Source: Pseudomonas palmensis (GTDB taxonomy: Bacteria; Pseudomonadota; Gammaproteobacteria; Pseudomonadales; Pseudomonadaceae). Taken from it: DNA of 64,000 nt. The stretch covers positions 124,001 through 188,000 of the forward strand of contig NZ_JAFKEC010000003.1 in the NCBI RefSeq assembly GCF_017848315.1, given 5' to 3'. A program made the position numbers and the translations under genes. This document shows, in pieces, positions 27,747 through 36,109 of this stretch. Each line of letters starts with the position of its first letter. Position 1 is the stretch's first letter. Under the pieces are notes generated by a model. The model saw only the letters and a list, made by a program, of their open reading frames with translations, searched no databases and was not told the origin of the DNA.

Positions 27747-29162
27747 GTGATAAAAAAAATCCTGATCGCCAACCGGGGTGAAATCGCAGTACGCATTGTG
27801 CGTGCCTGCGCCGAGATGGGCATTCGCTCGGTGGCGATCTATTCCGACGCCGACCGTCACGCCCTGCACGTAAAGCGTGCGGACGAGGCCCATAGCATCG
27901 GTGCCGAACCCCTGGCCGGTTATCTCAACCCGCGCAAGCTGGTGAACCTGGCAGTGGAAACCGGCTGCGATGCGTTGCACCCGGGCTATGGTTTTCTGTC
28001 GGAGAACGCGGAGCTGGCGGACATCTGCGCCGAACGCGGGATCAAGTTCATCGGCCCGGCCGCCGAAGTCATTCGCCGCATGGGCGACAAGACCGAGGCG
28101 CGGCGCAGCATGATCAAGGCCGGCGTACCGGTCACCCCGGGCACCGAAGGCAACGTGGCCGACATCCACGAAGCCCTGGAAGAGGGCGACCGCATCGGTT
28201 ACCCGGTTATGCTCAAGGCCACTTCCGGCGGCGGCGGGCGCGGCATTCGTCGCTGCAACAGCCGCGAAGAACTCGAGCAGGCCTTTCCGCGGGTGATTTC
28301 CGAAGCCACCAAGGCATTCGGTTCGGCCGAGGTGTTCCTGGAAAAATGCATCGTCAACCCCAAGCACATCGAGGCGCAGATCCTGGGTGACAGCTTCGGC
28401 AACGTGGTGCACCTGTTCGAGCGCGACTGCTCTATCCAGCGCCGCAACCAGAAGCTCATCGAGATCGCCCCCAGCCCGCAGCTGACCCCCGAACAGCGCG
28501 CCTACATAGGCGACCTGTCGGTGCGCGCGGCCAAGGCCGTGGGCTACGAGAATGCCGGTACCGTGGAGTTCCTGCTCGCCGATGGCGAGGTGTACTTCAT
28601 GGAAATGAACACCCGGGTGCAGGTGGAGCACACCATCACCGAGGAAATCACCGGTATCGACATCGTTCGCGAACAGATCCGCATCGCCTCGGGCCTGCCG
28701 CTGTCGGTCAAGCAGGAAGACATCCAGCACCGCGGCTTCGCGCTGCAGTTCCGGATCAATGCAGAAGACCCGAAAAACAACTTTCTGCCCAGCTTCGGCA
28801 AGATCACCCGCTACTACGCCCCCGGCGGCCCGGGCGTGCGCACCGACACGGCGATCTACACCGGCTACACCATCCCGCCGTTCTACGACTCGATGTGCCT
28901 GAAGCTGGTGGTCTGGGCGCTGACCTGGGAAGAAGCCATGGACCGCGGCCTGCGGGCCCTGGACGACATGCGCCTGCAGGGGGTCAAGACCACCGCCGCG
29001 TACTACCAGGAAATCCTGCGCAACCCGGAATTCCGTAGCGGCCAGTTCAACACCAGCTTCGTTGAAAGCCACCCCGAACTGACCAACTACTCGATCAAGC
29101 GCAAACCCGAAGAGCTGGCCCTGGCCATCGCCGCCGCCATCGCCGCCCACGCAGGCCTGTGA
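27747..29162 (+). CDS. pycA: Pyruvate carboxylase subunit A (biotin carboxylase)
   Basis: This 471-aa enzyme carboxylates the biotin of its partner using ATP and bicarbonate. It shows the N terminus KKILIANRGEIAVRI, LHPGYGFLSENAELA, the ATP-grasp glycine loop KATSGGGGRGIR, and the signature EMNTRVQVEHTITE. It is followed 11 bp later by the carboxyltransferase/biotin-carrier subunit, so the two make the split, two-subunit pyruvate carboxylase of Pseudomonas that replenishes oxaloacetate. The GTG start at 27747 has GGGAAG upstream. Probably controlled by divergent pycR. Confidence 0.96.
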   Translation: MIKKILIANRGEIAVRIVRACAEMGIRSVAIYSDADRHALHVKRADEAHSIGAEPLAGYLNPRKLVNLAVETGCDALHPGYGFLSENAELADICAERGIKFIGPAAEVIRRMGDKTEARRSMIKAGVPVTPGTEGNVADIHEALEEGDRIGYPVMLKATSGGGGRGIRRCNSREELEQAFPRVISEATKAFGSAEVFLEKCIVNPKHIEAQILGDSFGNVVHLFERDCSIQRRNQKLIEIAPSPQLTPEQRAYIGDLSVRAAKAVGYENAGTVEFLLADGEVYFMEMNTRVQVEHTITEEITGIDIVREQIRIASGLPLSVKQEDIQHRGFALQFRINAEDPKNNFLPSFGKITRYYAPGGPGVRTDTAIYTGYTIPPFYDSMCLKLVVWALTWEEAMDRGLRALDDMRLQGVKTTAAYYQEILRNPEFRSGQFNTSFVESHPELTNYSIKRKPEELALAIAAAIAAHAGL

Positions 29163-29173
29163 GGAACCCTACA

Positions 29174-30982
29174 ATGTCCAAGAAAATTTTCGTAACCGAC
29201 ACGATCCTGCGCGACGCCCACCAATCGCTGCTGGCCACCCGCATGCGCACCGACGACATGCTGCCGATCTGCGACAAGCTCGACAAGGTGGGCTACTGGT
29301 CGCTGGAAGTGTGGGGCGGCGCGACCTTCGACGCCTGCGTGCGCTTCCTCAAGGAAGACCCGTGGGAGCGCCTGCGCAAGCTGCGCGCAGCACTGCCCAA
29401 CACCCGGCTGCAGATGCTGCTGCGCGGCCAGAACCTGCTTGGCTACCGGCACTACAGCGATGACGTGGTCAAGGCCTTCGTGGCCAAGGCAGCAGTCAAC
29501 GGCATCGATGTGTTCCGCATCTTCGACGCCATGAACGACGTGCGAAACCTGCGCGTGGCCATCGAGGCCGTGAAGGCGGCCGGCAAGCATGCCCAGGGCA
29601 CCATCGCCTACACCACCAGCCCGGTGCACACCATCGAGGCGTTCGTGGCCCAGGCCAAGCAGATGGAAGCCATGGGCTGCGATTCCATCGCGATCAAGGA
29701 CATGGCCGGCCTGCTGACCCCCTACGCCACCGGCGAGCTGGTCAAGGCACTCAAGGCCGAGCAGTCGCTGCCGGTGTTCATCCACAGCCACGACACGGCC
29801 GGCCTGGCCGCGATGTGCCAGCTCAAGGCCATCGAGAACGGTGCCGACCATATCGACACCGCCATCTCCAGCTTCGCCTGGGGCACCAGCCACCCGGGCA
29901 CCGAATCGATGGTTGCAGCGCTCAAGGGCAGCGAGTTCGATACCGGCCTGGACCTGCAACTGCTGCAGGAGATCGGCCTGTACTTCTATGCCGTGCGCAA
30001 GAAGTACCACCAGTTCGAAAGCGAGTTCACCGCCGTGGATACCCGCGTGCAGGTCAACCAGGTACCGGGCGGGATGATTTCCAACCTGGCCAACCAGCTC
30101 AAGGAGCAGGGTGCGCTCAACCGCATGAACGAAGTGCTGGCCGAGATCCCGCGGGTGCGTGAAGACCTCGGCTTCCCGCCGCTGGTCACGCCCACCTCGC
30201 AGATCGTCGGTACCCAGGCGTTCTTCAACGTGCTGGCCGGCGAGCGCTACAAGACCATCACCAACGAGGTGAAGCTGTACCTGCAGGGCGGCTACGGCAA
30301 GGCACCGGGGGTAGTCGACGAGAAGCTGCGTCGCCAGGCCATCGGCAGCGAAGACGTCATCGACGTGCGCCCCGCCGACCTGCTCAAGCCCGAGATGACC
30401 AAGCTGCGTGCCGACATCGGCAGCCTGGCCAAGTCCGAAGAAGATGTGCTGACCTTCGCCATGTTCCCGGACATCGGGCGCAAGTTCCTTGAAGAGCGTG
30501 AAGCCGGCAGCCTGACCCCTGAAGTGCTGCTGCCGATTCCGGAAGCCGGCGCGGTGGCCTCGGCCGGTGGCGAAGGCGTACCAACCGAGTTCGTGATCGA
30601 CGTGCACGGCGAGACCTACCGCGTGGATATCACCGGTGTGGGCGTCAAGGCCGAAGGCAAGCGCCACTTCTACCTGTCCATCGACGGCATGCCGGAAGAG
30701 GTGGTGTTCGAGCCGCTCAACGAATTCGTCGGCGGTGGCAGCAGCAAGCGCAAGCAGGCCAGCGAGCCGGGCCATGTGAGCACCACCATGCCGGGCAACA
30801 TCGTCGATGTGCTGGTCAAGCAGGGCGACACGGTCAAGGCCGGCCAGGCGGTGCTGATCACCGAAGCGATGAAGATGGAAACCGAGGTGCAATCGGCCAT
30901 CGCCGGCAAGGTTGCAGCCATACACGTGGCCAAGGGCGACCGGGTCAACCCGGGCGAGATCCTGATCGAGATCGAAGGCTGA
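29174..30982 (+). CDS. oadA: Pyruvate carboxylase subunit B (carboxyltransferase plus biotin carrier; oadA-like)
   Basis: This 602-aa protein has an N-terminal carboxyltransferase TIM barrel (TDTILRDAHQSLLATRM, metal ligands in the D-x-H region IHSHDTAGLA). A PYC_OADA middle domain follows, and a C-terminal biotinyl domain holds the biotinylated Lys567 in EAMKMET. It is often annotated as oxaloacetate decarboxylase alpha, but with pycA immediately upstream and no membrane beta or gamma decarboxylase subunits it should act as pyruvate carboxylase subunit B. MSKKIFV is the start, preceded by GAGGAA. An intrinsic terminator follows at 31015-31040. Confidence 0.95.
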   Translation: MSKKIFVTDTILRDAHQSLLATRMRTDDMLPICDKLDKVGYWSLEVWGGATFDACVRFLKEDPWERLRKLRAALPNTRLQMLLRGQNLLGYRHYSDDVVKAFVAKAAVNGIDVFRIFDAMNDVRNLRVAIEAVKAAGKHAQGTIAYTTSPVHTIEAFVAQAKQMEAMGCDSIAIKDMAGLLTPYATGELVKALKAEQSLPVFIHSHDTAGLAAMCQLKAIENGADHIDTAISSFAWGTSHPGTESMVAALKGSEFDTGLDLQLLQEIGLYFYAVRKKYHQFESEFTAVDTRVQVNQVPGGMISNLANQLKEQGALNRMNEVLAEIPRVREDLGFPPLVTPTSQIVGTQAFFNVLAGERYKTITNEVKLYLQGGYGKAPGVVDEKLRRQAIGSEDVIDVRPADLLKPEMTKLRADIGSLAKSEEDVLTFAMFPDIGRKFLEEREAGSLTPEVLLPIPEAGAVASAGGEGVPTEFVIDVHGETYRVDITGVGVKAEGKRHFYLSIDGMPEEVVFEPLNEFVGGGSSKRKQASEPGHVSTTMPGNIVDVLVKQGDTVKAGQAVLITEAMKMETEVQSAIAGKVAAIHVAKGDRVNPGEILIEIEG

Positions 30983-31014
30983 TTCAGGCCTTCATCTGCA
31001 AGCGGTTAACCTCT

Positions 31015-31040
31015 GGGGAGCGAATTGCTCCCCTTTTTTT
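31015..31040 (+). terminator. Intrinsic terminator of pycA-oadA
   Basis: GGGGAGC (31015-31021) pairs with GCTCCCC (31027-31033) across a 5-nt loop and is followed by seven T, 32 bp after the oadA stop. Confidence 0.93.
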
Positions 31041-31076
31041 ATCTTCTGTTGGATACGCCCGCTCCGGGTACCGGCC

Positions 31077-31751
31077 TCACGCACCCGTACGGCACGCTTC
31101 CAGCGTCTTGAGCTGACCCTCTGGGCGCTGGTTGTCCTCGCTCAGCCAGCGTTCGAAACCAGCGGCAATGGCCGGCCATTCGTCATCGGTGATGGAGTAC
31201 CAGGCCGTGTCGCGGTTGTGGTCCTTGGTCACCATGTGCTTGCGAAACACCCCTTCGAAGGTGAACCCGAAACGCTCGGCCGCGCGCTTGGAGCGGGCAT
31301 TGTCGTTGTTGCACTTCCATTCCAGGCGCCGGTTGCCCAGGGCGAAGGCCTGCTTGCCCAGCAGGTAGATGGCCTCGGTGCCCTTGGGCGTGCGCTGCAT
31401 GGCCGCGCCGAAGGCAATGTGGCCGATCTCGATACGGCCCTGCTCGGGCACGATCGACATCAGGCTGAGGATACCCTGGGTCTGCCCGCTGGCCAGGTCG
31501 ATCACGCTGTAGAACAGCGGGTCGCTGCTGGCGGCGTTGCTGTCTAGCCAGTGGTCGAAGTCTTCGCGCTCGGTGAATGGTCCGTAGGCCAGGTACTTCC
31601 ACAGTGTCTGGTCGGCCTCGGGGCCCTGGAACACCGCCCACAGGTGCTCGCGGTCGCGGCGCGGGTCGAGTTTTTCCAGGCGGATGAAGCGCCCGACCAG
31701 CGGGACAGGCTGCGGGGCCTTGGCCGGCCGCCAGTTCAACGGTGTGCTCAT
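31077..31751 (-). CDS. GNAT-family N-acetyltransferase (RimJ/RimL type)
   Basis: This 224-aa protein has the Acetyltransf_3 pattern. RFIRLEKLDPRRDREHLWAVF opens the domain, QGILSLMSIVPEQGRIEIGHIAFG forms the central strands, and KGTEAIYLLGKQAFALGNRRLEWKCNNDNARSKRAAERFGFTFEGVFRK forms the acetyl-CoA and C-terminal part. Members acetylate protein N termini or small amines; the substrate here is unknown. It lies 14 bp before a second GNAT gene's stop on the same strand, so the two are probably co-transcribed. Confidence 0.85.
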   Translation of the reverse strand: MSTPLNWRPAKAPQPVPLVGRFIRLEKLDPRRDREHLWAVFQGPEADQTLWKYLAYGPFTEREDFDHWLDSNAASSDPLFYSVIDLASGQTQGILSLMSIVPEQGRIEIGHIAFGAAMQRTPKGTEAIYLLGKQAFALGNRRLEWKCNNDNARSKRAAERFGFTFEGVFRKHMVTKDHNRDTAWYSITDDEWPAIAAGFERWLSEDNQRPEGQLKTLEACRTGA

Positions 31752-31765
31752 GGTGGCTTCTCCGA

Positions 31766-32212
31766 TTACAGGGCTTTGCGGAACTGGATGAAACCCGGCC
31801 GTTCGGCCACCTGTTCATACAGCGAAATACCGGTGGCGTTGGTTTCATGGGTCAGCCAGTGCACCTTGGTGCAGCCGGCCTGGCGCGCCGTGTCGTACAC
31901 CAGCTCGATCAGCTGGCGGCCCACGCCCTTGCCGCGCTGGTTGGCGTCGACATACAGATCCTGCAGATAGCAGGCGTTCTCCACCGTCCAGTTGGAGCGG
32001 TGGTAGATCCAGTGCACCATGCCCACCGCCTTGCCATCGACCCAGGCCAGCGCAGCGTTGGTCGGCTCGCTGGTGTCGAGCATGCGCTGCCAGGTCACGG
32101 CACTGACCGCCTCATCGATGCGGGTCTCATAGAAACGCTGGTAGGCCTGCCATAGCGGCAGCCAGGCGGCGTGGTCATCGGCGGTCACGGGGCGCAGGGT
32201 CACGGTAGACAT
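31766..32212 (-). CDS. GNAT-family N-acetyltransferase
   Basis: This 148-aa single-domain acetyltransferase has the acetyl-CoA loop QRGKGVGRQLIELV (the Q/RxxGxG/A motif) and the C-terminal THETNATGISLYEQVAERPGFIQFRK. The start MSTVTLRPV is favoured over an ATG 45 bases upstream because the domain begins at once. It is the first gene of a two-gene run and is divergent from the MocR-type regulator, an arrangement in which the regulator may control it. Substrate unknown. Confidence 0.85.
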   Translation of the reverse strand: MSTVTLRPVTADDHAAWLPLWQAYQRFYETRIDEAVSAVTWQRMLDTSEPTNAALAWVDGKAVGMVHWIYHRSNWTVENACYLQDLYVDANQRGKGVGRQLIELVYDTARQAGCTKVHWLTHETNATGISLYEQVAERPGFIQFRKAL

Positions 32213-32319
32213 CGAAGGATCCTTGTGTGCAATACAGGGGTTGGCGAATGGCCCCATCCTAGGCAGGCTATTGGCTTATGGTAAGAGCCATTTCCGGCTT
32301 ATTTGGTAGGTCCAATTTC

Positions 32320-33849
32320 ATGAGCGAACGTAGCGTTGCCTTGCCCTTCGACCCCACCGGCATCGTGCTGGACCGTCGTCAGGGGCTCAGTCGCCAGTTG
32401 TACCAGGCGCTGCGCCAGCGCGTGCTGGACGGGCGCCTGGGTAGCGGCACGCGTCTTCCCGCCACCCGCGACATGGCCGCAGCGCTTGCCGTCTCACGTA
32501 ACAGCGTAGTTCGTGCCTACGACCAGCTGTATGCCGAAGGCTATATCGAAAGCCGGGTGGGCGATGGTACCTACGTCAGTCAGCTGCCAAAACTATCCAC
32601 AAAACTGTCCACAGGGTTATCCCTGGGTTTTTCCACAGGGTTATCCACAAAAACGGGTGATTGCACTGAGGATTTATCCAGTAAAGTTATCCACACGGAC
32701 GTGCTGGAGCGCCTGGAAAACAATCATTTATCCGTGCATGAGCCTCGTGCGCCGCGGGCTTTTCAGGTTGGCATACCGGCCTTCGATCTGTTCCCCTTCG
32801 AGGTGTGGGCCAAGCTGCAGGCGGGTTTCTGGCGAAATCCCGACCCGGCGTCACTCGGTTACGGCGACCCGGCCGGAGAACCGCTGCTGCGCGAGCTGAT
32901 TGCCACCTACCTGCGTCGCTCCCGTGGGTTGTCCTGCGTGGCTGAACAAATTGTGATCACCAGTGGTGCGCAGCAGGCAATCAGCCTTTGTGCACAGCTG
33001 CTGCTGGCGCCCGGTGACGGTGTGGCTGTGGAAAACCCCGGCTATCGTGCGGCGGGTAAAGCCTTCGTCATGGCGGGCGCGAAGGTGCATGGCGTGGGGG
33101 TGGATCACGACGGGTTGCAGTGCGCTGCCCTGGCCCAGTTGCCCAACTGTCGCCTGAGCTACGTTACCCCCGCGCATCAGTACCCCACCGGCGTCACCCT
33201 GAGCCTGGCGCGGCGTCTGGAACTGCTGGCCTGGGCCGAGCGCAACGACAGCTGGATCATCGAGGACGACTACGACGGCGAGTACCGCTACAGCGGCGCG
33301 CCGCTGGCCCCGCTGGCAGCCCTGGACCGCAGCGGACGGGTGCTGTATGTCGGCACCTTCGGCAAGGTGGCCTTTCCGGCGCTGCGTCTGGGCTACCTTG
33401 TGCTGCCGGCCCGGCTGGTGGAGGCATTCTCGCGCTTTCGGGCGTTGGCGGTGCGCCATTCCGAGGTCGGCACACAGGCGGTGATGGCGCAGTTCATGGC
33501 TAAAGGGCACTTCCAGCGTCATATCCGGCGCATGCGCCGCGCGGCGTTGAGCCGGCGCAATGCGCTTCTGGCCGGCTGGCCGAAGGCTGTGGCGGGGCTG
33601 GGAGCCTTGCCGGAGGTGGCGGCGGGCCTGCACCTGAAGATCGACGTGGACAGCCAGGCGCGCGAACGGGAACTGATCGCCCGTGCCGCAGCGGTGGGTG
33701 TCGAACTCAATGCGCTGAGTGATTACTGGTTGCCCGACACGCCGCTGCCTGTGGATAAGCGTGCCGGACTGGTGCTGGGGTTCGCGGCCGTGAACGAGGC
33801 CGCGATTGCCCAGGCCCTGGCACGCCTTGCACGTGCCTGGGTCGACTGA
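32320..33849 (+). CDS. MocR/PdxR-type regulator (GntR HTH fused to aminotransferase domain)
   Basis: This 509-aa protein has an N-terminal GntR winged helix (about 20-88; QLYQALRQRVLDGRLGSGTRLPATRDMAAALAVSRNSVVRAYDQL). A linker and a fold-type I aminotransferase-like domain (about 145-509) follow. The PLP-lysine region GTFGKVAFPALRLGY is present. Such regulators sense PLP or amino compounds. The linker (residues about 91-112) is built of a 4-residue repeat L-S-T-K/G encoded by 12-bp tandem repeats at 32593-32652, which is unusual. The start MSERSV is preferred over 32278, which opens 14 residues earlier. Divergent from the GNAT pair. Confidence 0.9.
   Translation: MSERSVALPFDPTGIVLDRRQGLSRQLYQALRQRVLDGRLGSGTRLPATRDMAAALAVSRNSVVRAYDQLYAEGYIESRVGDGTYVSQLPKLSTKLSTGLSLGFSTGLSTKTGDCTEDLSSKVIHTDVLERLENNHLSVHEPRAPRAFQVGIPAFDLFPFEVWAKLQAGFWRNPDPASLGYGDPAGEPLLRELIATYLRRSRGLSCVAEQIVITSGAQQAISLCAQLLLAPGDGVAVENPGYRAAGKAFVMAGAKVHGVGVDHDGLQCAALAQLPNCRLSYVTPAHQYPTGVTLSLARRLELLAWAERNDSWIIEDDYDGEYRYSGAPLAPLAALDRSGRVLYVGTFGKVAFPALRLGYLVLPARLVEAFSRFRALAVRHSEVGTQAVMAQFMAKGHFQRHIRRMRRAALSRRNALLAGWPKAVAGLGALPEVAAGLHLKIDVDSQARERELIARAAAVGVELNALSDYWLPDTPLPVDKRAGLVLGFAAVNEAAIAQALARLARAWVD
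32593..32652 (+). repeat. 12-bp tandem repeat in the MocR linker, each unit DnaA-box-like
   Basis: Five consecutive 12-bp units (starts 32593, 32605, 32617, 32629, 32641) vary around TTATCCACAGGG/AAA and encode L-S-T-K, L-S-T-G, L-S-L-G, F-S-T-G, L-S-T-K. The fifth begins with the perfect DnaA box TTATCCACA (32641-32649). A related unit is at 32674-32685 (TTATCCAGTAAA), and another perfect TTATCCACA at 32687-32695 lies in a different codon phase. Confidence 0.85.
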
Positions 33850-33851
33850 GC

Positions 33852-34889
33852 CTAGCCTTGACGGGCGCGCTCGAAACCCTCGAGCACGTTGACCGCGTTG
33901 ACGCCGATTTCGGCCACGGCATAGCCACCTTCCATGATGAACAGGGTCGGCTTGCCCAACTGCGCGATGCGCTCGCCCATGGCCAGGTAGTCCGGGCTGT
34001 CGAGCTTGAATTGCGAGATCGGGTCGTCCTTGAAGGTGTCCACGCCCAGCGAGATCACCAGCACTTCGGGGTCATACGCGCCGATGCGTTCGCAGGCTTC
34101 GTCCAGCGCGCCGCGCCAGGTGGCCCAGTCGCTGCCTGCCGGCAGCGGATAGTTGAAGTTGCAGCCCAGCCCGTCGCCTTCGCCGTGCTCGTCGGCATAG
34201 CCGAGGAAGAACGGGAATTCGGCTTGCGGGTCGCCGTGGATCGAGGCGAACAGCACGTCGTTGCGTGCGTAGAAGATCTGCTGGGTACCGTTGCCGTGGT
34301 GGTAGTCCACATCCAGGATCGCCACGCGCTGGCGACCGTGGTCGATGAAGGCCTGGGCGGCGATCGCGGCGTTGTTCAGATAGCAGTAGCCCCCCATCAC
34401 GTCGCTGGCGGCATGATGCCCCGGTGGCCGGCACAGGGCGAAGGCGCTGTGGGCACCGGCCTGCACCGCCGCCTGTGCGGTCAGGGCAACCTGCGCCGAG
34501 CTGTAGGCGGCCTGCCAGGTGCCGGCGGTGATCGGTGCACCGGCGTCGAAGCTGTAATAGCCCAGCTCGCCATGCAGGCCGCTGGGTTTGACCTGGCGCA
34601 GGCTGCGCGCCGGCCAGGTGAACGGCAGCAGGTCGCCGTCATGGCCCAGTGCGCTCCAGCGCTGCCAGGCGCCCTGGAAGAAATCCAGGTAGTCGGCGCT
34701 GTGCACGCGCAGCAGCGGTGCGCGGCCAAAATCGGTAGGGCCTTCGACGGGCCCCAGGCCCTGGGCCTTGACCCGCTCGAGCACATGGTCGGCACGCGAG
34801 GGCATTTCGAAGCAGGGCATCAACTGCCCGTCGATCAGCTCGCAGCGGCCGTGGTGCAGGCGATGGTCATCGGAATAGATCGTCAGCAT
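33852..34889 (-). CDS. Acetylpolyamine amidohydrolase (histone-deacetylase family)
   Basis: This 345-aa zinc hydrolase of the arginase/deacetylase fold removes acetyl groups from acetylated polyamines such as acetylputrescine or acetylcadaverine. It has the active-site His pair LCRPPGHHA and the zinc-binding DVDYHHGNGTQQIFY. Also present are the loop SIHGDPQAEFPFFLGY, the second zinc Asp (SLGVDTFKDDP) and the glycine-rich MEGGYAV. MLTIYSDDH is chosen as start, matching the family; a 44-residue N-terminal extension from 35021 is rejected. An AraC-type regulator follows upstream on the same strand and may control it. Confidence 0.92.
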   Translation of the reverse strand: MLTIYSDDHRLHHGRCELIDGQLMPCFEMPSRADHVLERVKAQGLGPVEGPTDFGRAPLLRVHSADYLDFFQGAWQRWSALGHDGDLLPFTWPARSLRQVKPSGLHGELGYYSFDAGAPITAGTWQAAYSSAQVALTAQAAVQAGAHSAFALCRPPGHHAASDVMGGYCYLNNAAIAAQAFIDHGRQRVAILDVDYHHGNGTQQIFYARNDVLFASIHGDPQAEFPFFLGYADEHGEGDGLGCNFNYPLPAGSDWATWRGALDEACERIGAYDPEVLVISLGVDTFKDDPISQFKLDSPDYLAMGERIAQLGKPTLFIMEGGYAVAEIGVNAVNVLEGFERARQG

Positions 34890-35030
34890 TTTTTGTTCTC
34901 CGGGTTTACTGGCGTGGCCCCATTGTCGAGAGGTACGCCCACCGGCAGAACGGCGCAAACGGCCAAAAGGGGATCGATATGGCCAACACGGTTGTCCGCA
35001 TTTCGCCCCCTCGCGGTGCATGCGCGTGTT

Positions 35031-36032
35031 TCAGGCGCGAAAATGGCTCGGTGCCACGCCGCTCCAACGCAGGAAGGCGTGTCGGAAGCTGGCCGGCTCG
35101 CTGAAGCCCAGCACCTCGGCGATGCGGTAGATCGGCAGCTCGTCCTCGGCCAGCAACTGCTTGGCCCGTTCGAAGCGCAGCTCATCGAGCAGTTGTTGAT
35201 AACTGCTGCCCAGCTCGTGCAGGTGGCGACGCAGGGTGCGTGACGAACAACTCATCTGCCGCGCCAGGCCCTCGAGGCCTGGTGGTGCCTCCAACTGCTG
35301 CTGCAGCAGCTGGCGAATGCGCCCGAGCCAGGCCTGGCGCCCGGTGAATTCCAGGTTCTGCCGGCGGCAGCGTTCGCTCATCGCACGGTGGGTGATCGGG
35401 TCGGCCAGGGGCAGGGCCCGGGCCAGCCAGTGGCGTTCGAAGGCAAAGGCATTGTCGCTGGCGCCGAACTGCAGGGGGCAGTCGAAAGGCGCACTGTAGA
35501 GCGCCTGGTAATCCGGGGCAGGGTGAGCGAAACGCGCGCCCAGCAAGGGCAGCGGCTGGCCGAGCAGGTCGTTGCAGATGACCTTGAGCGACGTCAGGCA
35601 GAACTCGGCATTGAACGCCGCAAGCTCCGGGGCCTGGCCGTAGTCGCTGGCGCTGAACCAGACCCGCTCGCCGTCCTCGATCAGGCGCAGCTGGAAAAGT
35701 GTTCCCAGCAGCGCGGGGTACTGCAGGGCCAGGTGCAGGGCGTCACCCAGGGTGGCACCGGAAAGCAGGGCGTAACCGAGCATGCCGTAGGATGAAACGT
35801 GCATGCGCTGGCCCAGTTCCAGCCCGACTTCCCGGCGCATGGCCACGGCGTTGGCGCACACGCGCAGTTCCTGGTGCGTGGTGATGCGCCAGTCGGCGCG
35901 GCCCAGGTCGGCCGGGGTGATGCCGGTGCCTTCGAGCAGCCGCTGGGCGGCACGGTCTTCGTCCTTGAAGGCCTGCAGCATCAGGGAAACCGCGTTCAGG
36001 GTGGTGAGGTGGGAGTGGAGCATGCTCGGCAT
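35031..36032 (-). CDS. AraC-family regulator with PF12625-type N-terminal domain
   Basis: This 333-aa protein has an N-terminal ligand domain of the OruR/ArgR-like AraC class (about 20-200; GITPADLGRADWRITTHQELRVCANAVAM and HVSSYGMLGYALLSGATLGDAL). Two helix-turn-helices form the C-terminal AraC domain (about 240-333; LEGLARQMSCSSRTLRRHLHELGSSYQQLLDE and IYRIAEVLGFSEPASFRHAFLRWSG). It is followed 141 bp later by the acetylpolyamine deacetylase on the same strand. The start is uncertain between ATG 36032 and 36023, and no good ribosome site is visible. Confidence 0.85.
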   Translation of the reverse strand: MPSMLHSHLTTLNAVSLMLQAFKDEDRAAQRLLEGTGITPADLGRADWRITTHQELRVCANAVAMRREVGLELGQRMHVSSYGMLGYALLSGATLGDALHLALQYPALLGTLFQLRLIEDGERVWFSASDYGQAPELAAFNAEFCLTSLKVICNDLLGQPLPLLGARFAHPAPDYQALYSAPFDCPLQFGASDNAFAFERHWLARALPLADPITHRAMSERCRRQNLEFTGRQAWLGRIRQLLQQQLEAPPGLEGLARQMSCSSRTLRRHLHELGSSYQQLLDELRFERAKQLLAEDELPIYRIAEVLGFSEPASFRHAFLRWSGVAPSHFRA

Positions 36033-36085
36033 CCGGCTGAGGGGCTTGGGGTTGAGTGAGCAATTTGTATGCCCTTCAGGGCCTG

Positions 36086-36105
36086 TTCGCTGGCAAGCCA
36101 GCGAA
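36086..36105. terminator. REP-like hairpin between asparaginase and the AraC regulator
   Basis: TTCGCTGGC (36086-36094) pairs perfectly with GCCAGCGAA (36097-36105) just past the asparaginase stop. It resembles half of a REP element and may act as a terminator; no T-run follows. Confidence 0.5.
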
Positions 36106-36109
36106 GGGC

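Noticed and set aside
29087..30925. 612-aa open frame antisense to oadA
   Set aside because: It mirrors a well-identified carboxylase subunit and shows no motif of its own.
29174..30982. Oxaloacetate decarboxylase alpha subunit of a sodium pump
   Set aside because: No membrane beta or gamma subunit genes are present, and the biotin carboxylase gene directly upstream points to pyruvate carboxylase.
32593..32695. Chromosome replication origin or CRISPR array
   Set aside because: The DnaA-box-like repeats lie within a continuous coding frame with no dnaA-dnaN neighbours or AT-rich unwinding element. Twelve-base units without spacers do not fit CRISPR.
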